Positions 11,456-21,558 of a stretch of 64,000 nucleotides of DNA are shown here, in pieces. The stretch is from Mastigamoeba balamuthi. Lineage: Eukaryota; Evosea; Mastigamoebida; Mastigamoebidae. The notes below the pieces were generated by a model. That model had not been told where the DNA came from. It did not search any database and saw only the letters and a list, made by a program, of their open reading frames with translations. Location: assembly GCA_902651635.1 (NCBI GenBank), contig CACRSC010001925.1:130658-194657 (forward strand), given 5' to 3'. A program made the position numbers and the translations under genes. The number at the start of each line of letters is the position of its first letter. Position 1 is the stretch's first letter.

Positions 11456-13471
11456 ATGCTCGCACTAGCACTAGCACTACTCGGGTGGCTCGCCGCGGCA
11501 GCCATACCGCCCGATGTTTCGCAAGACAGTCTGCTGTTATTCTACTCGTTTGATGATCCCGACAATCTGCTCTACGAGCTCGAGGGTCACGTCTCAGCAA
11601 CCGCAAGCTTTGTATCCACCACCACCGGAGTGGTCTCCAATGCCGCATCGTTCAGCGCCGCGGGACTCTCCACCATCACGATGTACCCCAGGTCAAACCT
11701 CGCGGTGGGGCTCTCGTCGTTCAGCGTCTGCATGTGGGCCCGACCGATGGGAGGCTCGGCCATTTTGGCATCGACTGTGTCGGGCAACCCCACTAATGGC
11801 TATGGCGAGGGTTGGGCTGTTCAATGGAACCCGTACTTCTTCCGAGTCGTACTGGTGGGACAGGACTCTAGGTCCGTCTGGCTCGACTTCGACCCCTCAA
11901 CGAACTATTTCACTTGGAACCACTTCTGCATCCTCGTGGACCGCTCCAGCAAGGCCAAGGCGTACCTCAACGGCATTCTCATGACAGTCAAGGCCATCAC
12001 GCGACTGAATGGCTTCGTCGACGGGCCCCTCGGTATCTCCGACGTCTCGACGCTCGCCACACTGGACGGGTCGACCACGTGCTCGATGACCATGGGCTTC
12101 GCCTGGGGAAGCAACACCTGCACAAATCCCACGACCTACACCTCCGCCACTGTTGACGAGTTCGGCCTGTGGAAGAGGGTCCTCACAACCGCCGAGGTGA
12201 CAAGTCTGGCAAACCCCCGCACAGAGCTCGCCTGCTCTCTTAACGCATCGGAGTACGACAGCGCCCCCGAACTTATTGCAGACAACGAGACGGGGTTCAC
12301 TAGCCTGAACCAGCTGGTCTTCAAGGTGAAGCTGCCCATGGGCGGAATAAGGAACTACACGCTCTTCCAGATCGGCAGAACCTGCTCGCTGGGCGTGGCA
12401 TCGACAAAAATAACGGGGTGCAACTCAACCGTAATGCTCGCCCCCTTCGCGTGGTCGTACGCGGCGACGCAGGCCTGCGGAATAGCTCGGACCGTGTCTG
12501 GTACAGTGCAGACCTGGACCGGCGTCCTCACGGGTACCTTCCACGAGGATTTGACCGTTGCAGACAGTACAATCCAACGGACAGGAGTGGTCGACATGCT
12601 CTTCACCGTCCGCCTGGAGACGGCGGTGTCAGTTGCGACATCCAACATGAGCATCTTCACTATACCTGGGGCCAACCCGATCATCACTGGCATGTCACTG
12701 GCTGTTCTTCCCAGCGGCGTGTCAGGCTTCATCCTCGAGATGACTGTCGGCGTCAAGAAGCCCTTTACCACCACGTGGCCCCAGGGCATATCCTTCCCAA
12801 GCAGCCAGGGCACCATTTCCTTTTCCAGCGTTGTTGATCTCGCCAGCTCGTCTTCGTACACGTGGCGCAAATACGTCTTCGCGGTGGCACCGACGCAGGG
12901 CCTATCGAAGTTCACCGACGTCCCACTGGCCATAAACTTCACGCTCGGCTGCTCCGGGGGCTCTGCATTGTGCTCGGGCATTGGCAACCAGACTGCAGTG
13001 CAAGTGAGCTTCCGCATTAGCACGGGCACGTGGCTACCCACCATAGCGGGATCCGCATCGGTGAGTGCCTCACTGGCCCTCAGCAACACTGCGACGAGGT
13101 CCAGCACTCAGACTGCATTCCTCAGCGGTGACACAGTGTTCGCGAGGATAACATTCATATCCCTGCAGGCGTCCATCTCGAACGTCGTGTGCACGTTCAG
13201 CGTAGGTGGTTTCATGCCCGCCACAATTATGAATGGGTTCTCGGGAGTAAATGCAGACTATTCCTTTACTGTTGGATACTCAGCTGCAGGAGATGAACAG
13301 TCTATAACCGTCCCAGTTGGGGCCAGCTGTATCGTCATGTTTCAGACTGTGGGTGTGAGAGGCTTGCGCATGTGGGAGCACCAGACAGTTGTTGTCAACA
13401 ATGTGGACATCACAGTAAGCAAGACCAAGGATGTGACTGCCTGTGCCACACGTCCCCTGCCTTGGTTTTAG
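11456..13471 (+). CDS. Secreted LamG-like (concanavalin A-like fold) protein, copy A
   Basis: A single uninterrupted 671-residue frame. It starts with a signal peptide (MLALALALLGWLAAAA), followed by a domain resembling LamG/laminin-G-3 at ~30-250: LLFYSFDDPD, an alternating strand pattern, SFSVCMWARP, WNHFCILVD and VDEFGLWKRVLT are hallmarks of this jelly roll. The C-terminal ~400 residues form two or more beta-rich segments with regularly spaced Cys, recurring VFARITF-like strands and many N-x-S/T sites. No transmembrane anchor is seen. A paralogue lies on the minus strand at 26001-28046. Both are intronless in an intron-rich neighbourhood. An extracellular or cell-surface recognition role is inferred. 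Confidence 0.75.
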   Translation: MLALALALLGWLAAAAIPPDVSQDSLLLFYSFDDPDNLLYELEGHVSATASFVSTTTGVVSNAASFSAAGLSTITMYPRSNLAVGLSSFSVCMWARPMGGSAILASTVSGNPTNGYGEGWAVQWNPYFFRVVLVGQDSRSVWLDFDPSTNYFTWNHFCILVDRSSKAKAYLNGILMTVKAITRLNGFVDGPLGISDVSTLATLDGSTTCSMTMGFAWGSNTCTNPTTYTSATVDEFGLWKRVLTTAEVTSLANPRTELACSLNASEYDSAPELIADNETGFTSLNQLVFKVKLPMGGIRNYTLFQIGRTCSLGVASTKITGCNSTVMLAPFAWSYAATQACGIARTVSGTVQTWTGVLTGTFHEDLTVADSTIQRTGVVDMLFTVRLETAVSVATSNMSIFTIPGANPIITGMSLAVLPSGVSGFILEMTVGVKKPFTTTWPQGISFPSSQGTISFSSVVDLASSSSYTWRKYVFAVAPTQGLSKFTDVPLAINFTLGCSGGSALCSGIGNQTAVQVSFRISTGTWLPTIAGSASVSASLALSNTATRSSTQTAFLSGDTVFARITFISLQASISNVVCTFSVGGFMPATIMNGFSGVNADYSFTVGYSAAGDEQSITVPVGASCIVMFQTVGVRGLRMWEHQTVVVNNVDITVSKTKDVTACATRPLPWF

Positions 13472-14387
13472 TTAGAGCACCACTCTTCACTGAAGTTCAA
13501 TAACCATAACAATTTGGTACATTGATTGAATTTTCCCAAAAAGACAAGCAGCTGAATACTAATATTGCAAAGAGAGAAGAAATGGAATTCTGATTGCCCA
13601 ACATTATCTTGGAACTGACACAGAAACTCCTATTCAATCTAATTCCTCTTTACGAACAGCATACCTCTTTATTCTGGAGTGCTGTGTATGCTTGGATCAT
13701 TTTTCATACTTATAATCAGACATTTAAACCTGCTGCTACAGCAGATTTGATCATTTATAAATAAGAAAGGAAAATAGTGTTAGAAGAAGGGTCTTTCCAG
13801 CTGGGTTACTTTCATTACTGAAAGTGTTCTGTATGGAATAACTCTGTGGTATAACTTTCTGTGCTCTAATAATCACATTAAGCTCAGAGAGAAAACAGAG
13901 GCAATCTGATGTAATGGTTCTCACTTTTATCATAAAAATATAATATGCAAGAAAGTAACATTTTGGGAAAATTCGTTTTTTCACATATCCCGTTATATAA
14001 TAAAAATAAAAAAAATTATTAAAAGAGCTTTGCTTATCACTCTGTTAAGAATTCATAGCTACCACTCTGCTTCAGCAAAAAAGAGTCTGTTTAATTACAG
14101 AGAAGGAAAAGGAAATTGTGGTCAACACTGTGCAGTTTGTCTTATTATTATATTAGATTCTTGGAATCGAAATGTAAGTATCAAAATTAGGATACTTAAT
14201 TAAGTATTTGAAGTATCTCTACAAAGTTGTTGAGTAAACACTGAGAGAAAAATGATGATAAACACACTCTCTGGGACTGCTAAGAGACTTGGCAGAGCCA
14301 TAAATATGACATATCAGATAATAGCTCTCAACCAGTCTCTTTCTCTTGTGATTTGTGTTGGTGATTTTTGCAGTCATTGATTGCCTT

Positions 14388-14568
14388 ACTGGTCTAAATA
14401 TAATGTCTGAAGGCATCACCTCAGCTCTGACCCCCTGAGAGGTTCTTTTAGCTCTGTAGTTCTGTAGAGTACGCTGTCTTAACAGAACTACAGAGCTAAA
14501 AGAACCCCCCAGGGGGGTCTACAAAAAGTTTATGACTTTTTATTGTAATCATTTTTGCTGAATCAGAG
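14388..14568. repeat. Hairpin-forming dispersed repeat, copy A
   Basis: It shares flanks and ends with 15214-15320 (ACTGrTCTAAATA at the left, TTTTTGCTGAATCAGAG at the right). It additionally carries a perfect 25-bp inverted repeat, arms 14441-14465 and 14482-14506, separated by 16 nt. A small non-autonomous (MITE-like) element or a vertebrate-type interspersed repeat are possible; the family is not recognised. Confidence 0.55.
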
Positions 14569-15213
14569 AGTATCTATTAATTTCTTCTACTGATTAAGTA
14601 TCTACTATTATTTTCTAATCAAAAGCATCATTGTGATGAACCATTCAGAACCTTTCATTCATATTAAGTAAAGGTCTGTTAATCTGTATGGTTACCTTGT
14701 TCTTATTACTATATGCAGAGCAGCATCAGAACTACTTTCACAGTTGCACTCACCCTATGACTGTCTCCAACCCTGTTTATGTCTGAACTTAAGTTAACTC
14801 TTTACTTCTACTCCTGCTTTTTATTCTCATATATTGATTTTGTACTGGCTGTGCCAATTTTGCCCTTTTTTCATGTATTTCTTTCTCTTTTTGTTTGTCT
14901 TAATGATATCTTTCCATAGTATTACCACTTCATTCCTGTAAAAATGTTCTTATCAGAATGAAACGAACTTTGGAATTGGATTTATCTCTACTTAGGATAC
15001 AACAATATGAAGTTTCTTTTCAGGAATCTGGATTTTGTTATCAATTTTGTGTTTTAGTCAAGGTGTGGGATGTGGTATGTATTACCTCCCCCCTCTCTCC
15101 CCCTGATTGTTAATTACAAGGTCTCAGATGCACTTACAACAAGAAAGACAAAGAAACGCACGTCTCTGCCTCTGCTTCATTGGTTGAAACTTAATTGTGT
15201 GCAGATTTCTTTC

Positions 15214-15320
15214 ACTGATCTAAATAGCTTCCAAAGGCATCAGCTCGGCCCTGGCCCCCCTGGGGGGTTCTACAAAAAGTTAATGCCTTTTTGCTAGGAT
15301 CTTTTTTTGCTGAATCAGAG
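15214..15320. repeat. Hairpin-forming dispersed repeat, copy B
   Basis: A shorter copy of the repeat at 14388-14568. It lacks the extra 25-bp inverted repeat, keeps a C6-T-G6 palindrome and has outer complementary ends (AAAGGCAT and ATGCCTTT), so it can fold into a nested hairpin. Confidence 0.55.
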
Positions 15321-15646
15321 TGCTATTCTATCTGCCTTTCATACCACCCTGCTGCTCCAACAACTCAATACCCCCTTAAGAAGGACATCATTTTTCTGTT
15401 TGAAGTTTTTTTCTTTTTAAAGTGTAATTTAATTATCTGACAACTACAAATCTGAAATGGTAACTCGTGTGCTATGAACATTCACTCAAGTAAGTCCTTT
15501 CAGTACCCGTCTGATCGACAAGAACAAATATCATCTCTTCAGGAAAAATTATTCATCTTGATGTCAAAAACGGAATACAATTGTTGGAATTTTGTGGCCG
15601 TTTCTTGTGAATGGCATCGTGTAGGACGATTCAAAAATTCAGAAAT

Positions 15647-15718
15647 GGGCTTGTAGCGCAATGGAAACGCGTCTGCCTCCTAAGCAGAAGATTCTGGGTT
15701 CGAGCCCCAGCAGGCCCG
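15647..15718 (+). tRNA. tRNA-Arg (CCT)
   Basis: A full 72-nt cloverleaf folds: acceptor GGGCTTG/CAGGCCC, D arm GCG/CGC, anticodon arm TCTGC-CTCCTAA-GCAGA with anticodon CCT, T arm CTGGG-TTCGAGC-CCCAG, discriminator G. There is no intron. Six T's at 15721-15726 form the RNA polymerase III terminator. It sits right at the end of the AT-rich tract, so that edge is native sequence. Confidence 0.93.
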
Positions 15719-15798
15719 ACTTTTTTCCCTTTAGCACCCATGTCACTTTGATTTTGATTCCCTCGATTTATCCACACCGCTCTCCCCACGCTTATCTT

Positions 15799-16392
15799 AT
15801 GGAGAGCGCGCTGTTCTCCATGGAGCCTGCCCCTGCCCAGTCTCAGGAAGCTGCAGCGCCACCTCCGCAAACCACTGAAATCACGCCTGCCGCGCGCGCA
15901 CTCGCCGGCGAGCTGGGCACCACCATCAACGCGGACGACCTCGACTTCATCCTCCGAGAGCAGGAAGCCACGCACGGCTGCTCTCCCGCCACACACCCGC
16001 CGCCCAGGCGCCACAGCAGCAAGCGCAGCCCAGCCTCACACAGCCGGGCCCGGGGGCACAGGCTGGCCAAGGCGAAGGAGATCAGGGCGGCGCTGGAGGC
16101 GTTCAACGACCTCTCGCAGTCAGAGTACGACGCGTCGATAGAGGCGCTCGACAGGTCTATTCGCCTGCAGCGGGAGATGAAGGTACGCCGTGACGTGGTG
16201 CAGGCATTTCCTGGCGCGCGTGCTGACGTTGGTCGTTGATGTTTGTTGTGTTGGGGAAATCGCGAGCAGAAGGATCTGGACCAGTCGTTCCGCAAGATCA
16301 GGTCGCTGACGGCGTACATCAAGCAGCACGCGCCGCCAGGCGTGTTCCAGGCGACCTCCACGCAGCTCTCGGAGATCGCGGGGGACGACTGA
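15799..16392 (+). CDS. KXD1: KxDL-motif protein (KXD1 / BORC-like subunit)
   Basis: Two exons (15799-16182, 16270-16392), 168 residues. The N-terminal ~90 residues are Pro/Ala/Ser-rich and disordered. The C-terminal half is helical: FNDLSQSEYDASIEALDRS, then EMKKDLDQSFRKIRSL containing the KxDL signature (KKDL) that names the family, ending in HAPPGVFQ as in KXD1 (YPEAF). KXD1 belongs to the BLOC-1-related complex that positions lysosomes via Arl8 and kinesin. The intron falls just before the KxDL core. Family membership is by eye and the motif is short, but its position and the flanking helices fit. Confidence 0.75.
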
Positions 16393-16847
16393 TCCGAGTT
16401 TGACGCTAACAAAGAAGCAACGTTGGTTTCAAATAGGTACAATTGAATATCGGTGATTGTATTGACTGCAACACACGTGCGCGTCTTTTGTTTTGTAATA
16501 GCGCGGGGTGTGGGTATCGACGTTATTCTCAAAGCGTGCACGAAAAGTGCATTTTCGTGCTGTTTGCCCCACAGGGCGCAGCACCCACGAGGGCCCCGCA
16601 CCACAGCGGCCCCGCACCCGTGCAGAAAAGTTTCGCGCGGGATGTAAGTGACCTACCCGCACAGTTCCTGTTGCGGAATCGGCGGCAGCCCGCGGCAGTG
16701 GATATCCAGAGAGCCGAAAAAGACAATAACCAGGCTACGTCCTGTTGCCTACCATACCCGTGGCTGCTTCCTGTCGCCAGGATCGTTCACTTTTATAACA
16801 TCAAGGCCCGGATAGAACAGCAGTAGCCAAGGCAGGTCCAGCAAGCA
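16393..16847. other. Intergenic, no gene seen
   Basis: The interval between the KxDL gene and the first NSDHL-like gene shows no coding-like frame. It contains CTGTTTGCCCCACAGGG near 16559. A related sequence occurs in inverted orientation inside the intron at 46565-46954. The significance is unknown. Confidence 0.45.
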
Positions 16848-18215
16848 ATGCAGACCCCCGTCCCTCTCGACGTCGATGTCCCCGTCTCCGCTGCATCCCC
16901 TCGGGTGTTCTGGGGTGTGGCTGCTGCCGTGGCACTGGTACTGGTCTCCCTGACAGCGTGGGTCATGAGCAAGCTCCGCATGAGGGCCTCTGACGACGAG
17001 ACCTGCCCCCGCAACCGCAGAAACCGCCCTCTCCGTGTAGCAGTGCGCATCGAGACCCCTCCCTCCTCCCCCCACATCCTGCGCGCTGCTCTGCGGGGTT
17101 CTGATTACTTTTATTGTGCAGACGCGGAGGACGGGGCTCAAATACGCGGTCCTGGGCAACGGGTTCCTCGGGGGCCACGTCGTCGAGGCGCTGCTGGCGA
17201 GGGGCGAGACCGACGTGACGGTGTTCGACTCGGAGTACCACCCCATCTTCGCCAACGAGAGCAACGTGACGATGATCAGGGGCGACGTCCGCGACCTCGA
17301 CGCCGTCCGCGCGGCCGTCCGCGGCGCGCACACTGTCATCAACACGGTCGCCCGCATCGCTCTGCTGACGTCGCAGGAGGACTACCAGCTCAGCCACAGC
17401 ATCAACTGCAAGGGCGTCCAGACCGTCGTCGACGCGTGCGCGGCAGAGGGCGTCAAGATCCTGCTGCACGCGAGCACCGCGGAGGTCGTCAAGAACAGGG
17501 GCGTCGACTTCACGGGCCCCGAGGACGCGCCCTACGCCTCCGACCCCTTCACCAACTACCACAAGACCAAGATCATCGGCGAGCAGGCGGTGATCGCCGC
17601 CAACGGCCGCAACGGCATGCGCACCGCCGCGCTGCGCCTCAACTCGATCTGGGGCCCCCGCGACAACGTACGCTCACGCAGCGTTCTCCCGTCGTCCGTA
17701 AGTCTCGAATTCTAAAGTCGGATTGTCCGCGTGCGCAGTACTTTGTCACTCGTACCGCCACCAGCGCCGTTCTGCTGAGCGCCGCGTCGCCGCACACGAT
17801 GAGGGACTGGTGCTACGTGGAGAACTGCGTGCATGCGTTCCTCAAGTGCGAGGAGCGGATGCTGCAGTCGAGCCCCTCGCCCTGCGACGGCCGCGCGTTC
17901 TTCGTCGCCGATGGCCGCCCGCTGACGGTGGCCAAGTGGTTCGAGATGGCGGCTGCCGTGTTCGACAAGCCGCTCCTCGTCGTGCCGATGCCCATCATCA
18001 ACCTCGCCGGCCGCCTCACGGACCTCATGCTGTGGATGAGCCCGCTGTGCAACACGGGCGAGACGTGCACGGCGGGTCTCGAGGTCATGGACGAGGTCAT
18101 CCACTGCAGCGGCAACGAGGCGCGCAAGGCCTTTGGCTACAGCGAGCTCTACAGCATCGAGGACGGCCTCAACGCCTCGCTGGTGTTCCACAGGAGCATA
18201 CAGAGCGCCAAGTGA
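16848..18215 (+). CDS. Membrane-anchored NSDHL/3-beta-HSD-type dehydrogenase, copy A
   Basis: Exons 16848-17042, 17122-17667, 17739-18215; 405 residues. One N-terminal transmembrane helix (VFWGVAAAVALVLVSLTAWV) precedes an extended SDR fold: the nucleotide-binding loop GNGFLGGHVVEALL (compare GGSGFLGQH in NSDHL), DVRD, and the catalytic Tyr-Lys pair in NYHKTKIIGE (YxxxK). PMPIINLAG and MLWMSPLCN follow near the C-terminus. The family includes sterol-4-alpha-carboxylate 3-dehydrogenase (NSDHL/ERG26) and 3-beta-hydroxysteroid dehydrogenases. Exact substrate is unknown. A tandem duplicate with the same intron positions lies at 19005-20571. Confidence 0.85.
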   Translation: MQTPVPLDVDVPVSAASPRVFWGVAAAVALVLVSLTAWVMSKLRMRASDDETCPRNRRNRPLRVAVRIETPPSSPHILRAALRGSDYFYCADAEDGAQIRGPGQRVPRGPRRRGAAGEGRDRRDGVRLGVPPHLRQREQRDDDQGRRPRPRRRPRGRPRRAHCHQHGRPHRSADVAGGLPAQPQHQLQGRPDRRRRVRGRGRQDPAAREHRGGRQEQGRRLHGPRGRALRLRPLHQLPQDQDHRRAGGDRRQRPQRHAHRRAAPQLDLGPPRQRTLTQRSPVVRKSRILKSDCPRAQYFVTRTATSAVLLSAASPHTMRDWCYVENCVHAFLKCEERMLQSSPSPCDGRAFFVADGRPLTVAKWFEMAAAVFDKPLLVVPMPIINLAGRLTDLMLWMSPLCNTGETCTAGLEVMDEVIHCSGNEARKAFGYSELYSIEDGLNASLVFHRSIQSAK

Positions 18216-18317
18216 TCGCGCCGTACTAATGTAAACACACAACACAACACGAGCGACTTTCCTTTCACAGGCCTTTTGGTTTGTCGCGGCTGTGTGCGGC
18301 TATGTCATTTGTGAGCA

Positions 18318-18400
18318 CCGAGCATAGCTCAGTTGGTAGAGCGGAGGACTGTAGCAGTATAGAAATCCTTAGGTCGGTGGTTCAAATCCGCCTGCTCGGA
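18318..18400 (+). tRNA. tRNA-Tyr (GTA) with a 10-nt intron
   Basis: Acceptor CCGAGCA/TGCTCGG gives the C1:G72 pair typical of eukaryotic and archaeal tRNA-Tyr. The D arm is GCTC/GAGC, the anticodon stem GAGGA/TCCTT, and the T arm GGTGG/CCGCC with discriminator A. Anticodon GTA is at 18351-18353. A 10-nt intron (18355-18364) sits one base 3' of the anticodon, the canonical place. T5 follows immediately as a pol III terminator. Confidence 0.93.
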
Positions 18401-19004
18401 CTTTTTGGCAGGGCAGCCCGTGCACCCCACGCGAGCCGGAGGCGTGTGAGCCGGTACAAAGAACGATCCTACCCGGGGCTTTTGCCGGAAATATACCAAT
18501 TCAGGGGGCTTTGTCCTCGGTGTCGCAGAGCGGGGACCGGTGCCTTGTGTGGGTGGTGGGCTGCACAGAGGTTACCGACAAGCGTTGGGAGACGCAGCGC
18601 GCCCTACAAGGGGGTGTGCTGGATCTCTAAGGAAATAGCACCACAGAGTGCACCTTAGTTACACATTGTCTGTGCCCAATGGCCTTTCGCTCCCGAAAGG
18701 AAGGCCATTTCCAGCAAGCGTCGGCGAGGGGCGCGCCCCCCAGGGCCCAGGCACGGGCGAGGCTGGGATCGCGGAAAACTCGGCGAACGCTGTGCCTGCG
18801 GATCCGTTTTCCGGCACAGTTCGGAGAAAACAGCGAAAGGTTTCGACAGTTCGCCACACATCCACGTGTGCCTGCTTTTCCTGATACCGCAATCTGATAG
18901 GCGCCACGCCCGTGAGGAGAAAAACCCCCACCTGCTGGCTGCCTGTCAAGCGGCTCTCAGAACACAAGCGAGCTGCTGAGAGGCACACGGGTCACATCAC
19001 GCGG
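18401..19004. other. Intergenic with a short inverted repeat
   Basis: Between tRNA-Tyr and the second dehydrogenase gene no coding-like frame with consistent splice sites was found. A compact inverted repeat (ATGGCCTT ... AAGGCCAT, 18679-18708, with inner complementary bases) could form a hairpin. It may also hold the promoter for the gene starting at 19005. Confidence 0.45.
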
Positions 19005-20571
19005 ATGCAGCAGAGCGACGCGACAGAGGTGGGCATCGAGCGTGTGGCTGCGCTGCAGTCGGCAGTGATGGTCGGCAGGGACCCGCGACTGCTGTGGGCC
19101 CTGTCGCTCGCCGTGGCCCTCGGGGCCGTCGCGCTCTCGGTCTGGCTGCTCGGCAAGCTGCGCATGCGCTCGTACGACGACGAGACGTCGCCCCGCAACC
19201 GCCGCAACCAGCCCATGCGTGTCACGGTCCGCTTCTCCTCGCAGCTTTGTCCCCTGCTCTCATTTCCCCGTCACTTCCCCGCTTTTCTTCGTGTTTCTCG
19301 TTCTCTGCGCCTCTTCTTCCTCTTCCTCTCCCTGTGCTCCGCGTTCCTTCCCCATCCCCGCTGCACGCTCTGCCCCCCTTGCTCACACTGTGCACCCGCG
19401 CCGACGCAGACCAAGCGGACGGGGCTCAAGTACGTGGTCCTGGGCAACGGGTTCCTCGGGGGCCACGTCGTCGAGGCGCTGCTGGCGAGGGGCGAGACCG
19501 ACGTGACGGCGTTCGACGTCGAGGAGCGCCCCATCTTCGCGGGCGACGCGCGCGTGACGATGATCAGGGGCGACGTCCGCGACCTCGACGCCGTCCGCGC
19601 TGCCGTCCGTGGGGCGCACACGGTCATCAACACGGTCGCCCGCATCGCGCTGCTGACGTCGCAGGAGGACTACCAGCTCAGCCACAGCATCAACTGCAAG
19701 GGCGTCCAGACCGTCGTCGAGGCGTGCGCGGCAGAGGGCGTCAAGATCCTGCTGCACGCGAGCACTGCGGAGGTCGTCAAGAGCAGGGGTGTCGACTTCA
19801 CGGGCCCCGAGGACGCGCCCTACGCCTCGGACCCCTTCGGCAACTACTCCAAGACCAAGATCATCGGCGAGCAGGCGGTGATCGCCGCCAACGGCCGCAA
19901 CGGCATGCGCACCGCCGCCATGCGCTTCAACTCGATCTGGGGCCCTCGCGACAACGTGCGCGCCTCCGCTCGTCTGCGCGCCTTTCCTGTTCCCAGGGGG
20001 CACTACTTTCCCGACGGGGAAACTGATGACCCCGCGCGCTGTTGTCCTCCCCTCTCACCTCTCCTCTGTCCCGCAGTACTTCGTGACGAGGGCAGCGACG
20101 AGCACCGTGCTGCTGAGCGCCGCGTCGCCGCACACGATGAGGGACTGGTGCTACGTGGAGAACTGCGTGCACGCGTTCCTCAAGTGCGAGGAGCGGATGC
20201 TGCAGTCGAGCCCCTCGCCCTGCGACGGCCGCGCGTTCTTCGTCGCCGACGGGCGCCCCATGTCCGTCGCCAAGTGGTACGACATGGCCGGCAAGGCCTT
20301 CGGCGTGCCCGTCTGCGTCATCCCGATGCCCATCATCAACCTCGCCGGCCGCGTGACGGACCTGATGCTCTGGATGAGCCCGCTGTGCAACACGGGCGAG
20401 ACGTGCTCGACGGGCCTCGAGGTCATGGACGAGGTCATCCACTGCAGCGGCAACGAGGCGCGCAAGGCCTTTGGCTACAGCGAGCTCTACAGCATCGAGG
20501 ACGGCCTCAACGCCTCGCTGCGCTTCCACGAGAGCATCAAGCAGAGCATCAAGAAGGCCAAGGCCCAGTGA
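19005..20571 (+). CDS. Membrane-anchored NSDHL/3-beta-HSD-type dehydrogenase, copy B
   Basis: Exons 19005-19226, 19410-19955, 20077-20571; 420 residues. Exon 2 has exactly the same length as in copy A (546 nt) and both introns interrupt the same positions. It keeps the transmembrane anchor, GNGFLGGHVVEALL and the catalytic pair (NYSKTKIIGE). Long stretches of exons 2 and 3 are virtually identical to copy A at the DNA level, while the introns (183 and 121 nt against 79 and 71 nt) and the N-terminal exon differ. That pattern suggests recent duplication or exon-limited gene conversion. Residues differ around the probable substrate pocket, so specificity may have diverged. Confidence 0.85.
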
Positions 20572-20727
20572 AAGCAAACGAACTCTGGTGTAACCATCAG
20601 TTATTAACGTCCGACACTCCCAACCTTCCCAGCCAATCCCAGCCACACGCACCTCCACCAACACTCGTTGCATCTTATTGGCCAATCCCCTCGTTGTGCC
20701 GGGTGTTCTCTCGGTGAGTGCTGGGGC

Positions 20728-21405
20728 TCACTTGCCCTTGAACTGGGAGGCGTTGGCCGTCGTGTAGAACATGTCCGCGCGACCGTCGCCCAGCGAGGTG
20801 TCCGCGAAGTCGCGGTCGAGCGACTGGGTACCCGCCAGGGTGCTCTCGAGGCCGCGGTGCAGGCAGTTGCGCTGGAGCGCGTCCTGCACGCGCAGCGCGT
20901 CGATGGTCTGGTTGGGCGGCACCGCGTACGACTCGCTGGCCAGGCTCCTCGGCTTGACGGGCCCGCCCGTCTGCTGCGGCGTCGGCTCCGGCGCCTCAAC
21001 CTCCTCGGTGGTCGCGGCGTCCTGCGTGCCGTACGTGGGCTTGGGGCCGAACCGCCTCTGCCTCGGCCCGGAGCTGTTGTAGAACCTGATGGTTTTGGTT
21101 TGTTGAGGAGGTTCTATATTTAGCAGCCGAACCCGACGCGTAAAACGGGAGGAGATCTCGTCAGACGCACTTGATGGCCTCTGGGTCCAACGCGCCGTAG
21201 TCAGAGGCGTGGGAGGTGGAGACGCCAGGCTGCGGGACCGCGAGAGGGCGCCCGGTGGCCTGCCAGAGCGTGTGAGCACGGGCCTGGCAGGGCTGGCAGT
21301 ACTAACGTCCATGAGGGTGGAGGCTAGCCCCTCGGACACCCCGGTTCGCTGCTGGTCCTGCGCTGCGATGGCTGCCTCGCGGTTCGTCCTGTTCGCTGCG
21401 AACAT
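20728..21405 (-). CDS. Hypothetical protein, small, three exons
   Basis: Exons 21307-21405, 21171-21229, 20728-21085; about 171 residues. Splicing phases agree throughout (D|PGVST and K|FYNSSG junctions). The protein is soluble and low in complexity: an N-terminal helix (MFAANRTNREAAIAAQ), SHASDYGALDPEAIKFYN, a basic-aromatic segment FGPKPTYG, an acidic patch (TTEEVEAPEP) and a C-terminal region with DRDFADTSLGDGRADMFYT. No family is recognised. The short conserved-looking peptides between disordered linkers recall axonemal or microtubule-associated proteins, but that is only an impression. It diverges from the gene at 21559. Confidence 0.55.
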   Translation of the reverse strand: MFAANRTNREAAIAAQDQQRTGVSEGLASTLMDVSTASPARPVLTRSGRPPGALSRSRSLASPPPTPLTTARWTQRPSSASDEISSRFTRRVRLLNIEPPQQTKTIRFYNSSGPRQRRFGPKPTYGTQDAATTEEVEAPEPTPQQTGGPVKPRSLASESYAVPPNQTIDALRVQDALQRNCLHRGLESTLAGTQSLDRDFADTSLGDGRADMFYTTANASQFKGK

Positions 21406-21558
21406 TCCTCGTGCGTGCTCTCGTGTAGGTCTGACCCTCGGGAAACCGCAATACCCGACGGAACACGCCAAGATAAATGATCGCTGGGCGATACCGGTAT
21501 CTCCAGATTCACCGGCAGAGCATAACTGCATCCACAAACGGCGCGCGCACCGCCCACC
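21406..21558. promoter_or_regulatory. Divergent promoter interval of two small genes
   Basis: The 153 nt separate the ATG codons of two divergent genes (minus at 21405, plus at 21559). It is less GC-rich than the exons. No core promoter element is confidently recognised. Confidence 0.4.

Larger units (their letters stand above)
13472..15646. other. AT-rich, CpG-poor non-coding tract
   Basis: From shortly after the LamG-like stop to just before the tRNA-Arg, composition changes sharply: long A/T runs, very few CG dinucleotides and no exon-like frames. It contains two diverged copies of a hairpin-forming repeat (14388-14568 and 15214-15320). The texture resembles vertebrate non-coding DNA more than the surrounding genome. 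It may be foreign or chimeric sequence, or an unusual native island. No gene is supported. Confidence 0.6.

Noticed and set aside
15070-15656. Short open frames inside the AT-rich tract
   Set aside because: They are short, lack codon bias and motifs, and occur as expected by chance in AT-rich sequence.
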